Shown piece after piece: positions 1 through 8,337 of a DNA stretch of 27,810 bases. Made by a program: the position numbers and the translations under genes. Position 1 is the first letter of the stretch, and the number at the start of each line of letters is the position of its first letter. Source of the stretch: an uncultured Clostridium sp. (GTDB taxonomy: Bacteria > Bacillota > Clostridia > TANB77 > CAG-508); NCBI GenBank assembly GCA_900553125.1, contig USCB01000023.1, forward strand, positions 1-27,810, in the 5' to 3' direction. Below the pieces are notes generated by a model. The model was not told where the DNA came from and made no database searches. It saw only the letters and a program-made list of their open reading frames with translations.

Positions 1-68
1 ATATAGAGGGACTTAGAAAATATACTATGGTTGTTGCAGGAAATGAGATTTTTGTGGAAGAAATTTAG
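1..68 (+). CDS. C-terminal fragment of an unidentified protein
   Basis: An open frame enters from the left edge (codons from base 3) and stops at TAG 66-68, giving about 21 residues that end MVVAGNEIFVEEI. The composition and stop position look like the tail of a real gene, but there is too little to assign a family. The following region, from base 69, is very AT-rich and has promoter-like sequence, consistent with a gene end here. It could also be a chance open frame. Confidence 0.35.
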   Translation, partial: IEGLRKYTMVVAGNEIFVEEI

Positions 69-128
69 AAGGTCAATTATATATTTAATAATTGTAATTT
101 GAAAATGTATGAAAAATTAAAATACCTA

Positions 129-157
129 TTGCCAAAAAAAAGAAAATGGTATAAGAT
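129..157 (+). promoter_or_regulatory. Candidate sigma-A promoter upstream of the pilin-like gene
   Basis: TTGCCA (129-134) and TAAGAT (152-157) are separated by 17 bases. This is the best promoter match between the left-edge gene fragment and the gene at 363. It would produce a leader that includes the small ORF at 193 and the hairpin at 264-316. In such AT-rich sequence, -10-like matches are common, so this is tentative. Confidence 0.35.
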
Positions 158-192
158 ACTGTTATAAAATAAATAAAAAAGAGGTATGAAAA

Positions 193-327
193 ATGCAAAA
201 GATAAAAAACGTTGAAACCGTTGCAGGAGCACACACGGGTAATTCTATAAAAAAGAAAAAAATAAAAAGCAAGACAAATAAACCTATATTTTATAGGTTT
301 ATTTGTCTTGCTTTTTGCGTTTTTTAA
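193..327 (+). CDS. Possible 44-residue leader or small peptide
   Basis: ATG at 193 is preceded by an AAAGAGGT ribosome-binding-like sequence at 178-185 and runs to TAA at 325-327. The peptide begins MQKIKNVETVAGAHTGN, has a Lys-rich middle and ends in a hydrophobic stretch (FICLAFCVF). The second half is encoded by the perfect inverted repeat at 264-316, so that part may be a by-product of the hairpin. Its position between a candidate promoter and the pilin-like gene would suit a leader peptide. I do not recognise a family. It may not be translated. Confidence 0.25.
   Translation: MQKIKNVETVAGAHTGNSIKKKKIKSKTNKPIFYRFICLAFCVF
264..316 (+). terminator. Perfect 25-bp hairpin with U-tract (terminator or attenuator)
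   Basis: Arms 264-288 and 292-316 are perfectly complementary, with a 3-base loop. The right arm ends in TTTTT, with another T-run at 320-325. The left arm starts with A5, so it could terminate on both strands. It lies downstream of the candidate promoter at 129-157 and only 46 bases before the pilin-like gene. No good promoter is visible between hairpin and gene, so it may act as an attenuator for that gene rather than only ending upstream transcription. Confidence 0.7.
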
Positions 328-362
328 GCATGATACATACCTAAAAAGGAAGGAGAAAAAAG

Positions 363-2189
363 ATGAAAAGAAATTTTAATCAAAAGAAAGGTATTACATT
401 AATTGCATTAGTTGTAACAATAATTGTTTTATTATTGTTAGCAGGTGTAAGTATTAGTATGTTAACAGGGCAAAATAGTGTCTTAAAAAGAGCAGGTCAA
501 GCAAAAGAAAAAACAGATCAAAGTCAATTGGAAGAAGAAATAAAATTAGGATTAACAGAAACCAATATTGAAAAAAATGTACAAGGAACAGAGACAGATA
601 TAGAAGAATATTTGAAAAAAATAGATAATGCACAAGTAGAAAAGAAGCAACCTGATGCATGGTATGTAACAAGAGGAAATTCAAGTGCAACTGTATATGA
701 AAATGGTGATATAGTGCAAGGAAAAGTGGATATTTGGGATGGAAATTCAAGTTCAGCTCCAGCAATAGAAAATGGTAATTGGCAAATAAGAACAGCAGCA
801 GAACTTAAATTTTTCGCAGATTTTGTAAATAATGCAAATCAATTGACAGATAGCCAAAAAAGTGAAATAGCCTCAAAAGGATATAGTGAGAATGATTATG
901 TAATAGATGATAATACAGTGGTAAATTTACTTGCAGATATAGATTTAGGAGCAAGGCAAAGTGATGGGGTGAAAACTTATGGAACAGAATGGATACCTAT
1001 AGGACCAACAACAGATGAGAAATTTACTGGTACATTTGATGGAAATAATCATACAATAAGAGGAGTTTTCGTAAAACAAACTGGTAAATTTGCTGGAATA
1101 TTTGGAAATTCAGATACTATAAAAAACTTGAAGATTGCGGATAGTTATATATATAGTTCAGACAGTTGTGTAGGGGGAATAGTTGGAGCATTGAGAGAAG
1201 GAACGTTAGAAAATTGCGAAAATATTAATACGACAATTGTTAGTGAAGAGTATGCGGTAGGAGGAATAGCTGGTCAATTTACAGGAGTTAAAATTGAAAA
1301 TTGTTCCAATAGCGGAAAAATAACAGGTAATAGATATGGTGTAGGAGGAATAGTTGGAAACTGGAAAAGTGGAGAGATTAAAGATTGTGCTAATAATGGA
1401 ATTGTAACAGGGAAATATGCAATTGCTGGAATAGTTGGGAGATTCGTAGAAGGAAAAATTGAAAATTGTATTAATTTGGGTAATATAAATGCTGAAAAAG
1501 ATAGTAAAAATAAATCATATGTTGGAGGAATTTCGGGATATTCAGGAGACTCACAATGCACTTTAAGTTTTTGTACAAATAAAGGGAGAATAAAAGGAGA
1601 AGGTGATTGTGTTGGAGGAATTACAGGGGTAACAACGTCAACAGCAAATATAAATATGTGTGAAAATTTTGGTTGGATTATAGGAGAGGGAAATAGAATA
1701 GGTGGAATTATAGGAGTATCTAATCCTAAAGTAGAAATAACTAATTGTTCCAATATGAACGATGTAACAAATAATAAAACAGGAGCATTAGATACTGGAG
1801 GAATAATTGGTCTTATTTTCGACATTGATGATAAAGCGTCTACTATAAAGCTATGTTATAATAGTGGAAATATAAATGGACAAAAAAATGTTGGAGGAAT
1901 AGTAGGAAGAGTATATGGAAATAAAAATTTAAGTACAATTACTCAATGTTATAGTAAGGGAAAAATGAAAGGGACAACAAATATAGGAGCAATAATAGGA
2001 GCTAGATTGGACGAAAAAAGTAACTTTAGTGTATTTAAAAGTTTATATTATTTAAATACAGTGGGAATAAAATCGATTACTATAGAAGATGCAAAACCCC
2101 CAATAGACATCGAAGAAAAAAATGTAAAATCAACTACAGATGATATAACATCATATGAACAGTTTATAGAATGGATAAAAGAAAAATAA
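363..2189 (+). CDS. Secreted protein with type IV pilin-like N-terminus and GLUG repeats
   Basis: This is a 608-residue protein. Residues 1-35 resemble a class III (type IV prepilin) signal: basic MKRNFNQKKG, predicted prepilin-peptidase cleavage after Gly10, then a hydrophobic helix starting ITLIALVV. The usual Glu5 of mature pilins is Ala here (residue 15 of the precursor). Residues about 268-545 hold roughly ten GLUG-type repeats of the pattern GGIVG...I.NC.N.G.I, a beta-helix-like repeat found in bacterial surface proteins and adhesins. The first half (about 120-265) contains the region before the repeats, including FTGTFDGNNHTIRG, typical of the N-cap of GLUG proteins. The start is supported by a GGAAGGAG ribosome binding site just upstream. 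The protein is likely membrane- or surface-attached. The exact role is unknown; adhesion is an inference from the repeats. No pilus assembly genes are in the window. Confidence 0.85.
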   Translation: MKRNFNQKKGITLIALVVTIIVLLLLAGVSISMLTGQNSVLKRAGQAKEKTDQSQLEEEIKLGLTETNIEKNVQGTETDIEEYLKKIDNAQVEKKQPDAWYVTRGNSSATVYENGDIVQGKVDIWDGNSSSAPAIENGNWQIRTAAELKFFADFVNNANQLTDSQKSEIASKGYSENDYVIDDNTVVNLLADIDLGARQSDGVKTYGTEWIPIGPTTDEKFTGTFDGNNHTIRGVFVKQTGKFAGIFGNSDTIKNLKIADSYIYSSDSCVGGIVGALREGTLENCENINTTIVSEEYAVGGIAGQFTGVKIENCSNSGKITGNRYGVGGIVGNWKSGEIKDCANNGIVTGKYAIAGIVGRFVEGKIENCINLGNINAEKDSKNKSYVGGISGYSGDSQCTLSFCTNKGRIKGEGDCVGGITGVTTSTANINMCENFGWIIGEGNRIGGIIGVSNPKVEITNCSNMNDVTNNKTGALDTGGIIGLIFDIDDKASTIKLCYNSGNINGQKNVGGIVGRVYGNKNLSTITQCYSKGKMKGTTNIGAIIGARLDEKSNFSVFKSLYYLNTVGIKSITIEDAKPPIDIEEKNVKSTTDDITSYEQFIEWIKEK

Positions 2190-2325
2190 AATTTAATGAT
2201 ATACTATTTTTACATTAAATAAAAAAGGTTTGAGTTTAAAGCTAGAAAATATGACATCTTCTACTTGATTTACCATAATTATATTATTTGTAACATAAAT
2301 GTAATATAAAATATTTCAAAAAAGA

Positions 2326-2354
2326 TTGTAAAAAAAATATATATTTGTTATTAT
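2326..2354 (+). promoter_or_regulatory. Candidate sigma-A promoter for the cysteine protease gene
   Basis: TTGTAA (2326-2331) and TATTAT (2349-2354) are 17 bases apart. A perfect TATAAT follows at 2355-2360 but is 23 bases from that -35. An AGGGATGG ribosome binding site at 2381-2388 precedes ATG 2396. The rest of the 206-base gap from 2190 holds only AT-rich sequence and a weak ATTTAATG/CATTAAAT inverted repeat just after the preceding stop. Confidence 0.4.
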
Positions 2355-2395
2355 TATAATAGAAAAAACGAATATTAAAAAGGGATGGAATTTTT

Positions 2396-5300
2396 ATGAA
2401 AAAAGTATATATAATTATTTTAATAAGTTTGATGATAATAACAATGAATAAAATTGTACTTGCGAATGATGAAATAACAAATCTATTACAAGAACAAGAA
2501 GAAACAGAAGAATTCAAAAGATGGACAGAACTAACTGATGAGGAAAAGGAAAAATACATTATGCCTAGAATGTATGATGTAAAATATACAGAAACATCAA
2601 AAGAAAATCTATTTTATAAATCAAGACTGTTAAAAGCAAGTTTCAGTTCAAGATATAGCCTAAAAGACATAATACCAAATAACTTAGTTATAAAAAATCA
2701 ACAGCAAACAAATTCATGTTGGACATTTGCAGCACTATCATCTTTAGAAACAAATCTTGCATTAAAAAACTACAAAAATGGAACAAATTTATCAAAAGTA
2801 TATGATTTTTCAGAAAGACATATGGAATATGCAACTAGTAGAATTTTTGCCAATAACGTAGAAAATAAAAATGGATATAATAGAAAAGTTGGAAGTGGTG
2901 GAGGATTTATATATGCATATTCATATTTAACAAATGGAAGTGGTGCAATACCAGAGGAGCAGATGCCATTTGAAAATAATGAAAATATTATAGATATTAG
3001 TAAAATACAGAACAAAACAGTATCAAGTCAAGTATATGATATGGCGTTATTCCCTAATTATAACACAGCTGGAGCGGATAAAACAAAGATTATTGAACAA
3101 ATAAAGCAACACATCCAGAATTATGGTTCTGTACAAGCTGATTTACATGGTGCTAATTCTGGAGTTGGAGGCTCAAGTTGTTATAATAATGATACAGGAG
3201 CAAAATATTGTAATAATTCAATTACTCATAAAGCTGATCATGGTGTTTCTATAATTGGTTGGGATGACAATTATTCGATTGAGAATTTTAATCAGAATTC
3301 AAGACCAAAAGAAAATGGAGCATGGATTGTTAGAAATTCATGGGGAACTAGACAAGAATATAAATTAACAGATATAAAAATACAAATATTTAATTTGTAT
3401 AAAGAAGAATGCATACAGCAAGGATGGAAAACAGCAGATGCTATACCAAATAGTTTTATAGAAAAACAAGGATATACAATTGAAAATGATATCGCTTATA
3501 AAAAAATAGGAGATAATGGAATTATATATGTATCTTATGAAGATGTGAATATATCTATGGATATGGCAGGAGTAGAGAAGGCAACAGATAGTGTTGATTA
3601 TGATTATTTATATCAATATGATATGTATTATCCAAATATTTCCGTAAATGTAAATACAAGTGATTCTATATTTTTAGGAAATACATTTGAGAAAAAAACA
3701 CAAGGAACTGAATATCTTACTCAAATTTCATTATATGCACCAGAAACATATACATGTAAAGTATATGTAAATCCAAATGGAACGTCTAAGGCTAAAAGTG
3801 ATTTACAACAAGTAAGTTTAAAGGCAGGGGAATCTGAAACATTTAACTCAGGATATCATACATTGGAATTTTCAAAGCCTATAGAAATAAAAGCAAATAC
3901 ATTTGCTGTTGTTGTAGAAATTAAGGGAACAAATTCTAAAGTAGCGATTTCAGGAGAAACTAAAAAAGAAAATACTGCTTGGAGTTATGTATCTGTTGAA
4001 AAAGAAAAATGTTTCTTTTCAGTACAAAAAACATTTGAGCAAAATCAATGGTCAGATTTAGGAAATATGTATACTACTAGTAATGGTTCTATCAGTAATA
4101 TGGATAGCACAATAAAGGCATATACAACGTCAACTTTACAAGATGGTTCTATAAAAAATATAGAAATAACAACACCACCAACAAAGACATCATATTTTGA
4201 AGGAGATAATTTTGATAAAACGGGTATGGTAGTTAAAGCTACATATAATAGGAAAGAAAATCCAACAGTTATATTAGACAGCTCTAATTATAGTATTACA
4301 AATGGAACAAATTTAAAATTGGGTCAAACAAGTGTTACAATTTCATATGAAGGTAAAAGCGTTAATCAAACTATAAGTGTCGAGAAAAATGAAGTAACAC
4401 AGTTAAAAATAACAGTTCCACCAACTAAAGTAGAATATAAAGAAGGTCAGAGTTTCGATAAAAACGGAATGAAAGTTGTAGCTACATATAAAAATGGAAC
4501 ATCAAAAGAAATAACAGATTATACAATAGAAGATGGAAATAATTTGAAGTTAAACCAAACTGAAATAATAATTTCCTATGATGGAAAAACAGTAAAACAG
4601 GTTATAACAGTAGCTCAAAACCCATTAATGGAAATAAAAATAACTAAAGAGCCAAATAAAATAACATATGTAATCGGACAGGATTTTGATAGAACAGGAA
4701 TGGTAATCACAGGAACATATCAAGATGGCTCTACATATGAAATTATCGATTATACAATAGAAAATGGTACAAAATTAACAAAAGAACAAAAATATGTAAC
4801 AATAAAATATCAAGAAAAAACAGTAACACAATCAATTACTGTTGAGGAAAAAACGATTACAAGTATACAAATTAGTAAAATGCCATCAAAAGTGCAATAC
4901 ATACAGGATAGAGAGGAATTAGACTTAACAGGTGGTACAATAAATGTAAATTACAATGATAATACAAGTGAAGAAGTAGATATGAAAAATGAAATGATTA
5001 CAGTTACAGGATTTGATAATAAAACACTTGGAAAAAAGACTATTACTTTAATGTATCAAGAGAAAACAGTAACATTTGATGTTGAAATTATAGAGGAGGT
5101 TAAACCTAAAAATTCTAATTTTGATAATATTACCTTAAACGTAAATAATGTCAGATTTTATGCTTTTACAGATAAAAATATAAAAGGATATATGACAGTA
5201 AATGTAACATTAAGTAATATAGATAGAAATCTTGAAAATGACAGTAATGAATATTATTATTATTTATCACCTAACCAAAATGAAACAGCAATAAATGATT

Positions 5301-5692
5301 GGGTAAAAATAACACAAAATCAAAGTGAAAAAGACAAATTACAATTTGAGATTAATACAAATGATATACCAAATTTTTCTGATTATGTATATTCAGATAC
5401 CATATATTTATATGTAAAAGAAGTTGCTATAAAGGGTGGAAATCAATCAATTGAAATATCAAAAGCACTAAATTTGGATGATAATTCTGTAGAAGATATT
5501 GAGCTTTATTTGGATAATAAAAAAGTAGAGTTAAGCTCATTAAATCAGGGAAAAGGAGATAGTACTACTTCTCCAAATATATTGCCAAAGGCAGGATTTA
5601 AGAGTTTGGTGATTGGAGTTTCAATTATATTTGTATTGTTTGGATTAATAACATTTATTAGATATAAAAAATTGAGTAAATATATAAAATAA
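2396..5692 (+). CDS. Surface papain-fold (C1A) cysteine protease with Big_3-like repeats
   Basis: This is a 1098-residue exported protein. An N-terminal signal peptide (hydrophobic to about residue 24) is followed by a propeptide-like region and a C1A peptidase domain at about 85-390. The catalytic triad is visible as Cys108 (TNSCWTFAA), His282 (ADHGVSIIGWDD) and Asn314 (IVRNSWGT). Residues about 410-580 fit the lectin-like domain that often follows this protease type in clostridia. Four bacterial Ig-like repeats of the Big_3 kind follow at about 585-905, each starting near PPTK..Y..G..FD.TGM. The C-terminus has LPKAG at 1063-1067, a hydrophobic helix and a basic tail (RYKKLSKYIK), which resembles a sortase cell-wall sorting signal with Ala in place of Thr. 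The protein is probably anchored on the outside of the cell and cleaves peptides there. Substrate is unknown. Confidence 0.88.
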   Translation: MKKVYIIILISLMIITMNKIVLANDEITNLLQEQEETEEFKRWTELTDEEKEKYIMPRMYDVKYTETSKENLFYKSRLLKASFSSRYSLKDIIPNNLVIKNQQQTNSCWTFAALSSLETNLALKNYKNGTNLSKVYDFSERHMEYATSRIFANNVENKNGYNRKVGSGGGFIYAYSYLTNGSGAIPEEQMPFENNENIIDISKIQNKTVSSQVYDMALFPNYNTAGADKTKIIEQIKQHIQNYGSVQADLHGANSGVGGSSCYNNDTGAKYCNNSITHKADHGVSIIGWDDNYSIENFNQNSRPKENGAWIVRNSWGTRQEYKLTDIKIQIFNLYKEECIQQGWKTADAIPNSFIEKQGYTIENDIAYKKIGDNGIIYVSYEDVNISMDMAGVEKATDSVDYDYLYQYDMYYPNISVNVNTSDSIFLGNTFEKKTQGTEYLTQISLYAPETYTCKVYVNPNGTSKAKSDLQQVSLKAGESETFNSGYHTLEFSKPIEIKANTFAVVVEIKGTNSKVAISGETKKENTAWSYVSVEKEKCFFSVQKTFEQNQWSDLGNMYTTSNGSISNMDSTIKAYTTSTLQDGSIKNIEITTPPTKTSYFEGDNFDKTGMVVKATYNRKENPTVILDSSNYSITNGTNLKLGQTSVTISYEGKSVNQTISVEKNEVTQLKITVPPTKVEYKEGQSFDKNGMKVVATYKNGTSKEITDYTIEDGNNLKLNQTEIIISYDGKTVKQVITVAQNPLMEIKITKEPNKITYVIGQDFDRTGMVITGTYQDGSTYEIIDYTIENGTKLTKEQKYVTIKYQEKTVTQSITVEEKTITSIQISKMPSKVQYIQDREELDLTGGTINVNYNDNTSEEVDMKNEMITVTGFDNKTLGKKTITLMYQEKTVTFDVEIIEEVKPKNSNFDNITLNVNNVRFYAFTDKNIKGYMTVNVTLSNIDRNLENDSNEYYYYLSPNQNETAINDWVKITQNQSEKDKLQFEINTNDIPNFSDYVYSDTIYLYVKEVAIKGGNQSIEISKALNLDDNSVEDIELYLDNKKVELSSLNQGKGDSTTSPNILPKAGFKSLVIGVSIIFVLFGLITFIRYKKLSKYIK

Positions 5693-5716
5693 TTTTGTAT
5701 TATTCATAAAAAAGAT

Positions 5717-5775
5717 AATAGGTCATAAATAAAAAGAGTAATTTAAGCTAATTACTCTTTTATTCATGGCCTATT
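5717..5775. terminator. Bidirectional terminator between convergent genes
   Basis: A core stem AAAAGAGTAATT/AATTACTCTTTT with a 6-base loop is extended by outer arms AATAGGTCAT/ATGGCCTATT (one G-U pair). The hairpin has A- and T-runs on both sides. It sits between the protease gene (stop 5692, +) and porB (stop 5799, -), so it can end transcription from both sides. Confidence 0.8.
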
Positions 5776-5798
5776 TTCCAACAATAGTATGAAATTGA

Positions 5799-6749
5799 TT
5801 ATTTATTACTCATTTCCTCCAACTTCAAAAGTTCCTCCCAACGTCTATCAACTTCAGCTTGGAACTCCTCAATCATCCACTCATTACCAGGTTTAAACAT
5901 ATGTCTAAATCTCTTTTGAGGTCTCAAAAACTCCTCAATAGGAAGTTTCTTAGCAGGTTTATAAGTAATCTTATACTTACCATCAACAACCTCATATAAA
6001 GGCCAATAACAAGTTTTAACTGCTAACTCATTAATCTTCATAAGGTCTGGTGTATCATAACCCCAACCACGAGGGCAAGGAGAAAATACATTTAAAAATG
6101 TAGGACCTTCTGTATAAATTGCTTTTTCAGCTTTTTGATATAAATCTCTAAAATCCATAAAAGCAATAGATTGAGCAACATAAGGAATGTGATGTTCTAC
6201 CATAATTGCTGTTAAATCTTTTCTATTTTGCATTTTACCAGGAATAACTTTACCAGCAGGTGTAGTTGTTGTATCTGCAAACTTAGGTGTTGCAGAAGAA
6301 CGTTGAATACCTGTGTTCATATATGCTCCATTATCATAACAAACATAAGTTAAATCATGACCTCTTTCTAATGCTCCAGATAAAGATTGTAAACCTATAT
6401 CATAAGTTCCGCCATCTCCACCAAAGGTAATAAATTTAGTATGATTATCTTCTGATATTTTTCCTTGTCTTTTAAGTGATTTGTAAGCTGCTTCGACACC
6501 AGATAGGGTAGAAGTTGCATTTTCAAATGCAGTGTGTATAAAAGAATCTGTCCAAGAAGTATATGGGTAAGTAAAAGTAGATACTTCCATACAACCAGTC
6601 GCACAAGAAATAACGGCGTGATCCTCTTCTTTTAAAGCTCTTAAAATATGTCTTGCAACAACAGGTGCACCACATCCAGCACACATTCTATGACCTTCGC
6701 TAAATCTTGAAGGTTTATTTGCAACTACTTCTTTTAAATTATATGCCAT
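5799..6749 (-). CDS. porB: Pyruvate:ferredoxin oxidoreductase, beta subunit (TPP-binding)
   Basis: This 316-residue protein is the thiamine-diphosphate-binding beta subunit of a four-subunit 2-oxoacid:ferredoxin oxidoreductase. Visible landmarks are the N-terminal CAGCGAPVVAR cysteine motif (iron-sulfur ligands), the TPP/Mg region GGDGGTYDIG followed by YDNGAYMNTG, and SPCPRGWG in the second half. With porA, porC and porD it forms the cytosolic enzyme converting pyruvate and CoA to acetyl-CoA, CO2 and reduced ferredoxin. It is the last gene of the operon: its ATG follows the porA stop by one base, with a GGAGGG ribosome binding site inside the porA end. A terminator at 5717-5775 lies beyond its stop. 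Pyruvate as substrate is inferred from overall similarity; another 2-oxoacid cannot be excluded. Confidence 0.93.
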   Translation of the reverse strand: MAYNLKEVVANKPSRFSEGHRMCAGCGAPVVARHILRALKEEDHAVISCATGCMEVSTFTYPYTSWTDSFIHTAFENATSTLSGVEAAYKSLKRQGKISEDNHTKFITFGGDGGTYDIGLQSLSGALERGHDLTYVCYDNGAYMNTGIQRSSATPKFADTTTTPAGKVIPGKMQNRKDLTAIMVEHHIPYVAQSIAFMDFRDLYQKAEKAIYTEGPTFLNVFSPCPRGWGYDTPDLMKINELAVKTCYWPLYEVVDGKYKITYKPAKKLPIEEFLRPQKRFRHMFKPGNEWMIEEFQAEVDRRWEELLKLEEMSNK

Positions 6750-6750
6750 T

Positions 6751-7944
6751 TTATTTTCCCTCCTTTGTTCTTAAACCTAAAAATCTATATGGATTTCCTA
6801 AATCTCCAGTTTTTGCAATTTCTGCTAAATCTGTATATACTGATTCTAAATCAGTTGCTGGTACATCTCTACCACCAATACCATAAACATAATTTATAGT
6901 AGGAACATTTACTTTATTTACAAACATAGCTGATGTAACATCAGAAAATAAAGCTCCACCTGCGGCATTTAATGAATCAGATTTATCAAGAACTGCAACT
7001 GCTTTGGCATTTTGTAAAGCTTTTGCAATCTCTTCAGCAGGGAATGGTCTGTAAACTCTAACTTTTAATAGACCTGCTTTAACTCCTTGGTTTCTTAATT
7101 TATCAACAACAAATTTAGTTGTTCCAGCAGTTGAGTTCATACAAACAATAACTAATTCTGCATCATCTAATTTATATCCCTCAAATAAATCATAATGACG
7201 TCCAGTCCATTTTTCAAAATCTTTTGCAACATCAACGATAACATCTTTAGCTTTTCTCATTGCAATAGATTGTTGGGCTTTATGTTCAAATAAAAATGCT
7301 TGTAAATCTAGTGGACCTATTGCCATAGGTTCTTTTTCATTTAATAAATAATGTTCTGGTTTATAAGTTCCAACAAATTCTTTAACTTCTTTATCATCTT
7401 CAAGCATAATATTTTCTATAGAATGTGATGTAATAAATCCATCTTGACAAACCATTAGAGGAAGTAAAACATCTTTATGTTCTGCTATTCTGTGGGCCAT
7501 AAGTAAATTATCATAAGCCTCTTGATTATTCTCAGAAAATAGCATAATCCAACCACTGTCACGAACACCCATAGCATCAGAATGGTCATTATGGATATTT
7601 AATGGACCAGAAACGGCACGGTTAACTAAGTTCATAACAATAGGAAGTCTTAAGCTTGATGCAATATAAATCATTTCCCACATAAAAGATAAACCATTTG
7701 ATGAAGTAGCAGTCATAGCTCTAGCTCCTGCTGCTTCTGCACCAATACATGCAGACATTGCACTATGTTCACTTTCAACAGCAACAAATTCAGTATCAAC
7801 TGTACCATTTGCAACAAATGTTGAAAAATATTGTGGGATTTCTGTTGATGGAGTGATAGGAAAGGCTGCAACAACATCAGGATTAATTTGCTTCATAGCA
7901 AAACTTGCAGCTTCATTACCACTTAATCTTTCTCTTATACTCAT
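6751..7944 (-). CDS. porA: Pyruvate:ferredoxin oxidoreductase, alpha subunit
   Basis: This 397-residue protein is the alpha subunit of the four-subunit enzyme, containing the pyrimidine-binding and transketolase C-terminal-like domains. It begins with GNEAASFAMKQINPDVVAAFPITPSTEIPQ (seen as the typical GN.A.A......D....YPITPS pattern) and contains VESEHSAMSACIGAEAAGAR, the conserved Glu region near TPP, and NIHNDHSD, which is usual for pyruvate enzymes. The C-terminal part (GLLKVRVYRPFP) is the domain common to PorA proteins. The gene is separated from porD by three bases and from porB by one, so translation is probably coupled. Length and motifs are complete. Confidence 0.93.
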   Translation of the reverse strand: MSIRERLSGNEAASFAMKQINPDVVAAFPITPSTEIPQYFSTFVANGTVDTEFVAVESEHSAMSACIGAEAAGARAMTATSSNGLSFMWEMIYIASSLRLPIVMNLVNRAVSGPLNIHNDHSDAMGVRDSGWIMLFSENNQEAYDNLLMAHRIAEHKDVLLPLMVCQDGFITSHSIENIMLEDDKEVKEFVGTYKPEHYLLNEKEPMAIGPLDLQAFLFEHKAQQSIAMRKAKDVIVDVAKDFEKWTGRHYDLFEGYKLDDAELVIVCMNSTAGTTKFVVDKLRNQGVKAGLLKVRVYRPFPAEEIAKALQNAKAVAVLDKSDSLNAAGGALFSDVTSAMFVNKVNVPTINYVYGIGGRDVPATDLESVYTDLAEIAKTGDLGNPYRFLGLRTKEGK

Positions 7945-7947
7945 TAA

Positions 7948-8244
7948 TTAAACACCTTCTTCCTTCATTTCGATTGCCTTAAAAGGACAAACTTTGGCAC
8001 AAACGCCACATCCTTTACAAAAATCAAAATCAAATTCTTCTCTTTTTAAATCTTTATTTACTGGAATTGCATTTTCAGGGCAAACAGGGAAGCATAGTCC
8101 ACATTGTTTGCATTTTTCCTCAATATAAACAGGTCTCATACTTCTCCAGTCTCCTGTTTTAAATTCTTTTGAGTTTCCAGCTTCATATATGTTACCACCA
8201 ATTGTTAGATCTTCCATTGGTGTATTTTTATTTATAGTTGACAT
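7948..8244 (-). CDS. porD: Pyruvate:ferredoxin oxidoreductase, delta subunit (2[4Fe-4S] ferredoxin)
   Basis: This 98-residue protein has two classical CxxCxxCxxxCP motifs, CKQCGLCFPVCP and CKGCGVCAKVCP, each followed by a residue pattern typical of bacterial ferredoxins. The N-terminal 40 residues (with TGDWRSMRPVY) match the leader segment of PorD subunits. It carries electrons from the TPP/iron-sulfur centre of porB to external ferredoxin. It is the second gene of the operon. The 93-base gap to porC upstream is unusually large for this cluster and contains two repeat half-sites. Confidence 0.92.
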   Translation of the reverse strand: MSTINKNTPMEDLTIGGNIYEAGNSKEFKTGDWRSMRPVYIEEKCKQCGLCFPVCPENAIPVNKDLKREEFDFDFCKGCGVCAKVCPFKAIEMKEEGV

Positions 8245-8263
8245 TTTTTAACTCCTTTCATTG

Positions 8264-8331
8264 TTCCATTGGGACCGGGTCTTTTTGGTACATTTGCTCT
8301 ATTGGGACCGGGTCTTTTTGGTCCAAAATAG
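8264..8331 (-). repeat. Two tandem half-sites of the dispersed GGGAC palindrome family
   Basis: ATTGGGACCGGGTCTTTTTGG occurs twice, at about 8271-8291 and 8309-8329, as a direct repeat 38 bases apart. The second copy runs into GGTCCAAAAT, making a bulged hairpin with its own start (TTGGGACC/GGTCCAA). The sequence is a diverged relative of the ATTGGGGACGGTTCTTTT half-site at 14921, 17015 and 26541. It fills the gap between porC and porD. Confidence 0.7.
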
Positions 8332-8337
8332 GAGCTG

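Noticed and set aside
1274..1825. Long minus-strand open frame within the GLUG gene
   Set aside because: It is a mirror of the repeat codons, has no ribosome binding site, and the plus-strand protein is clearly real.
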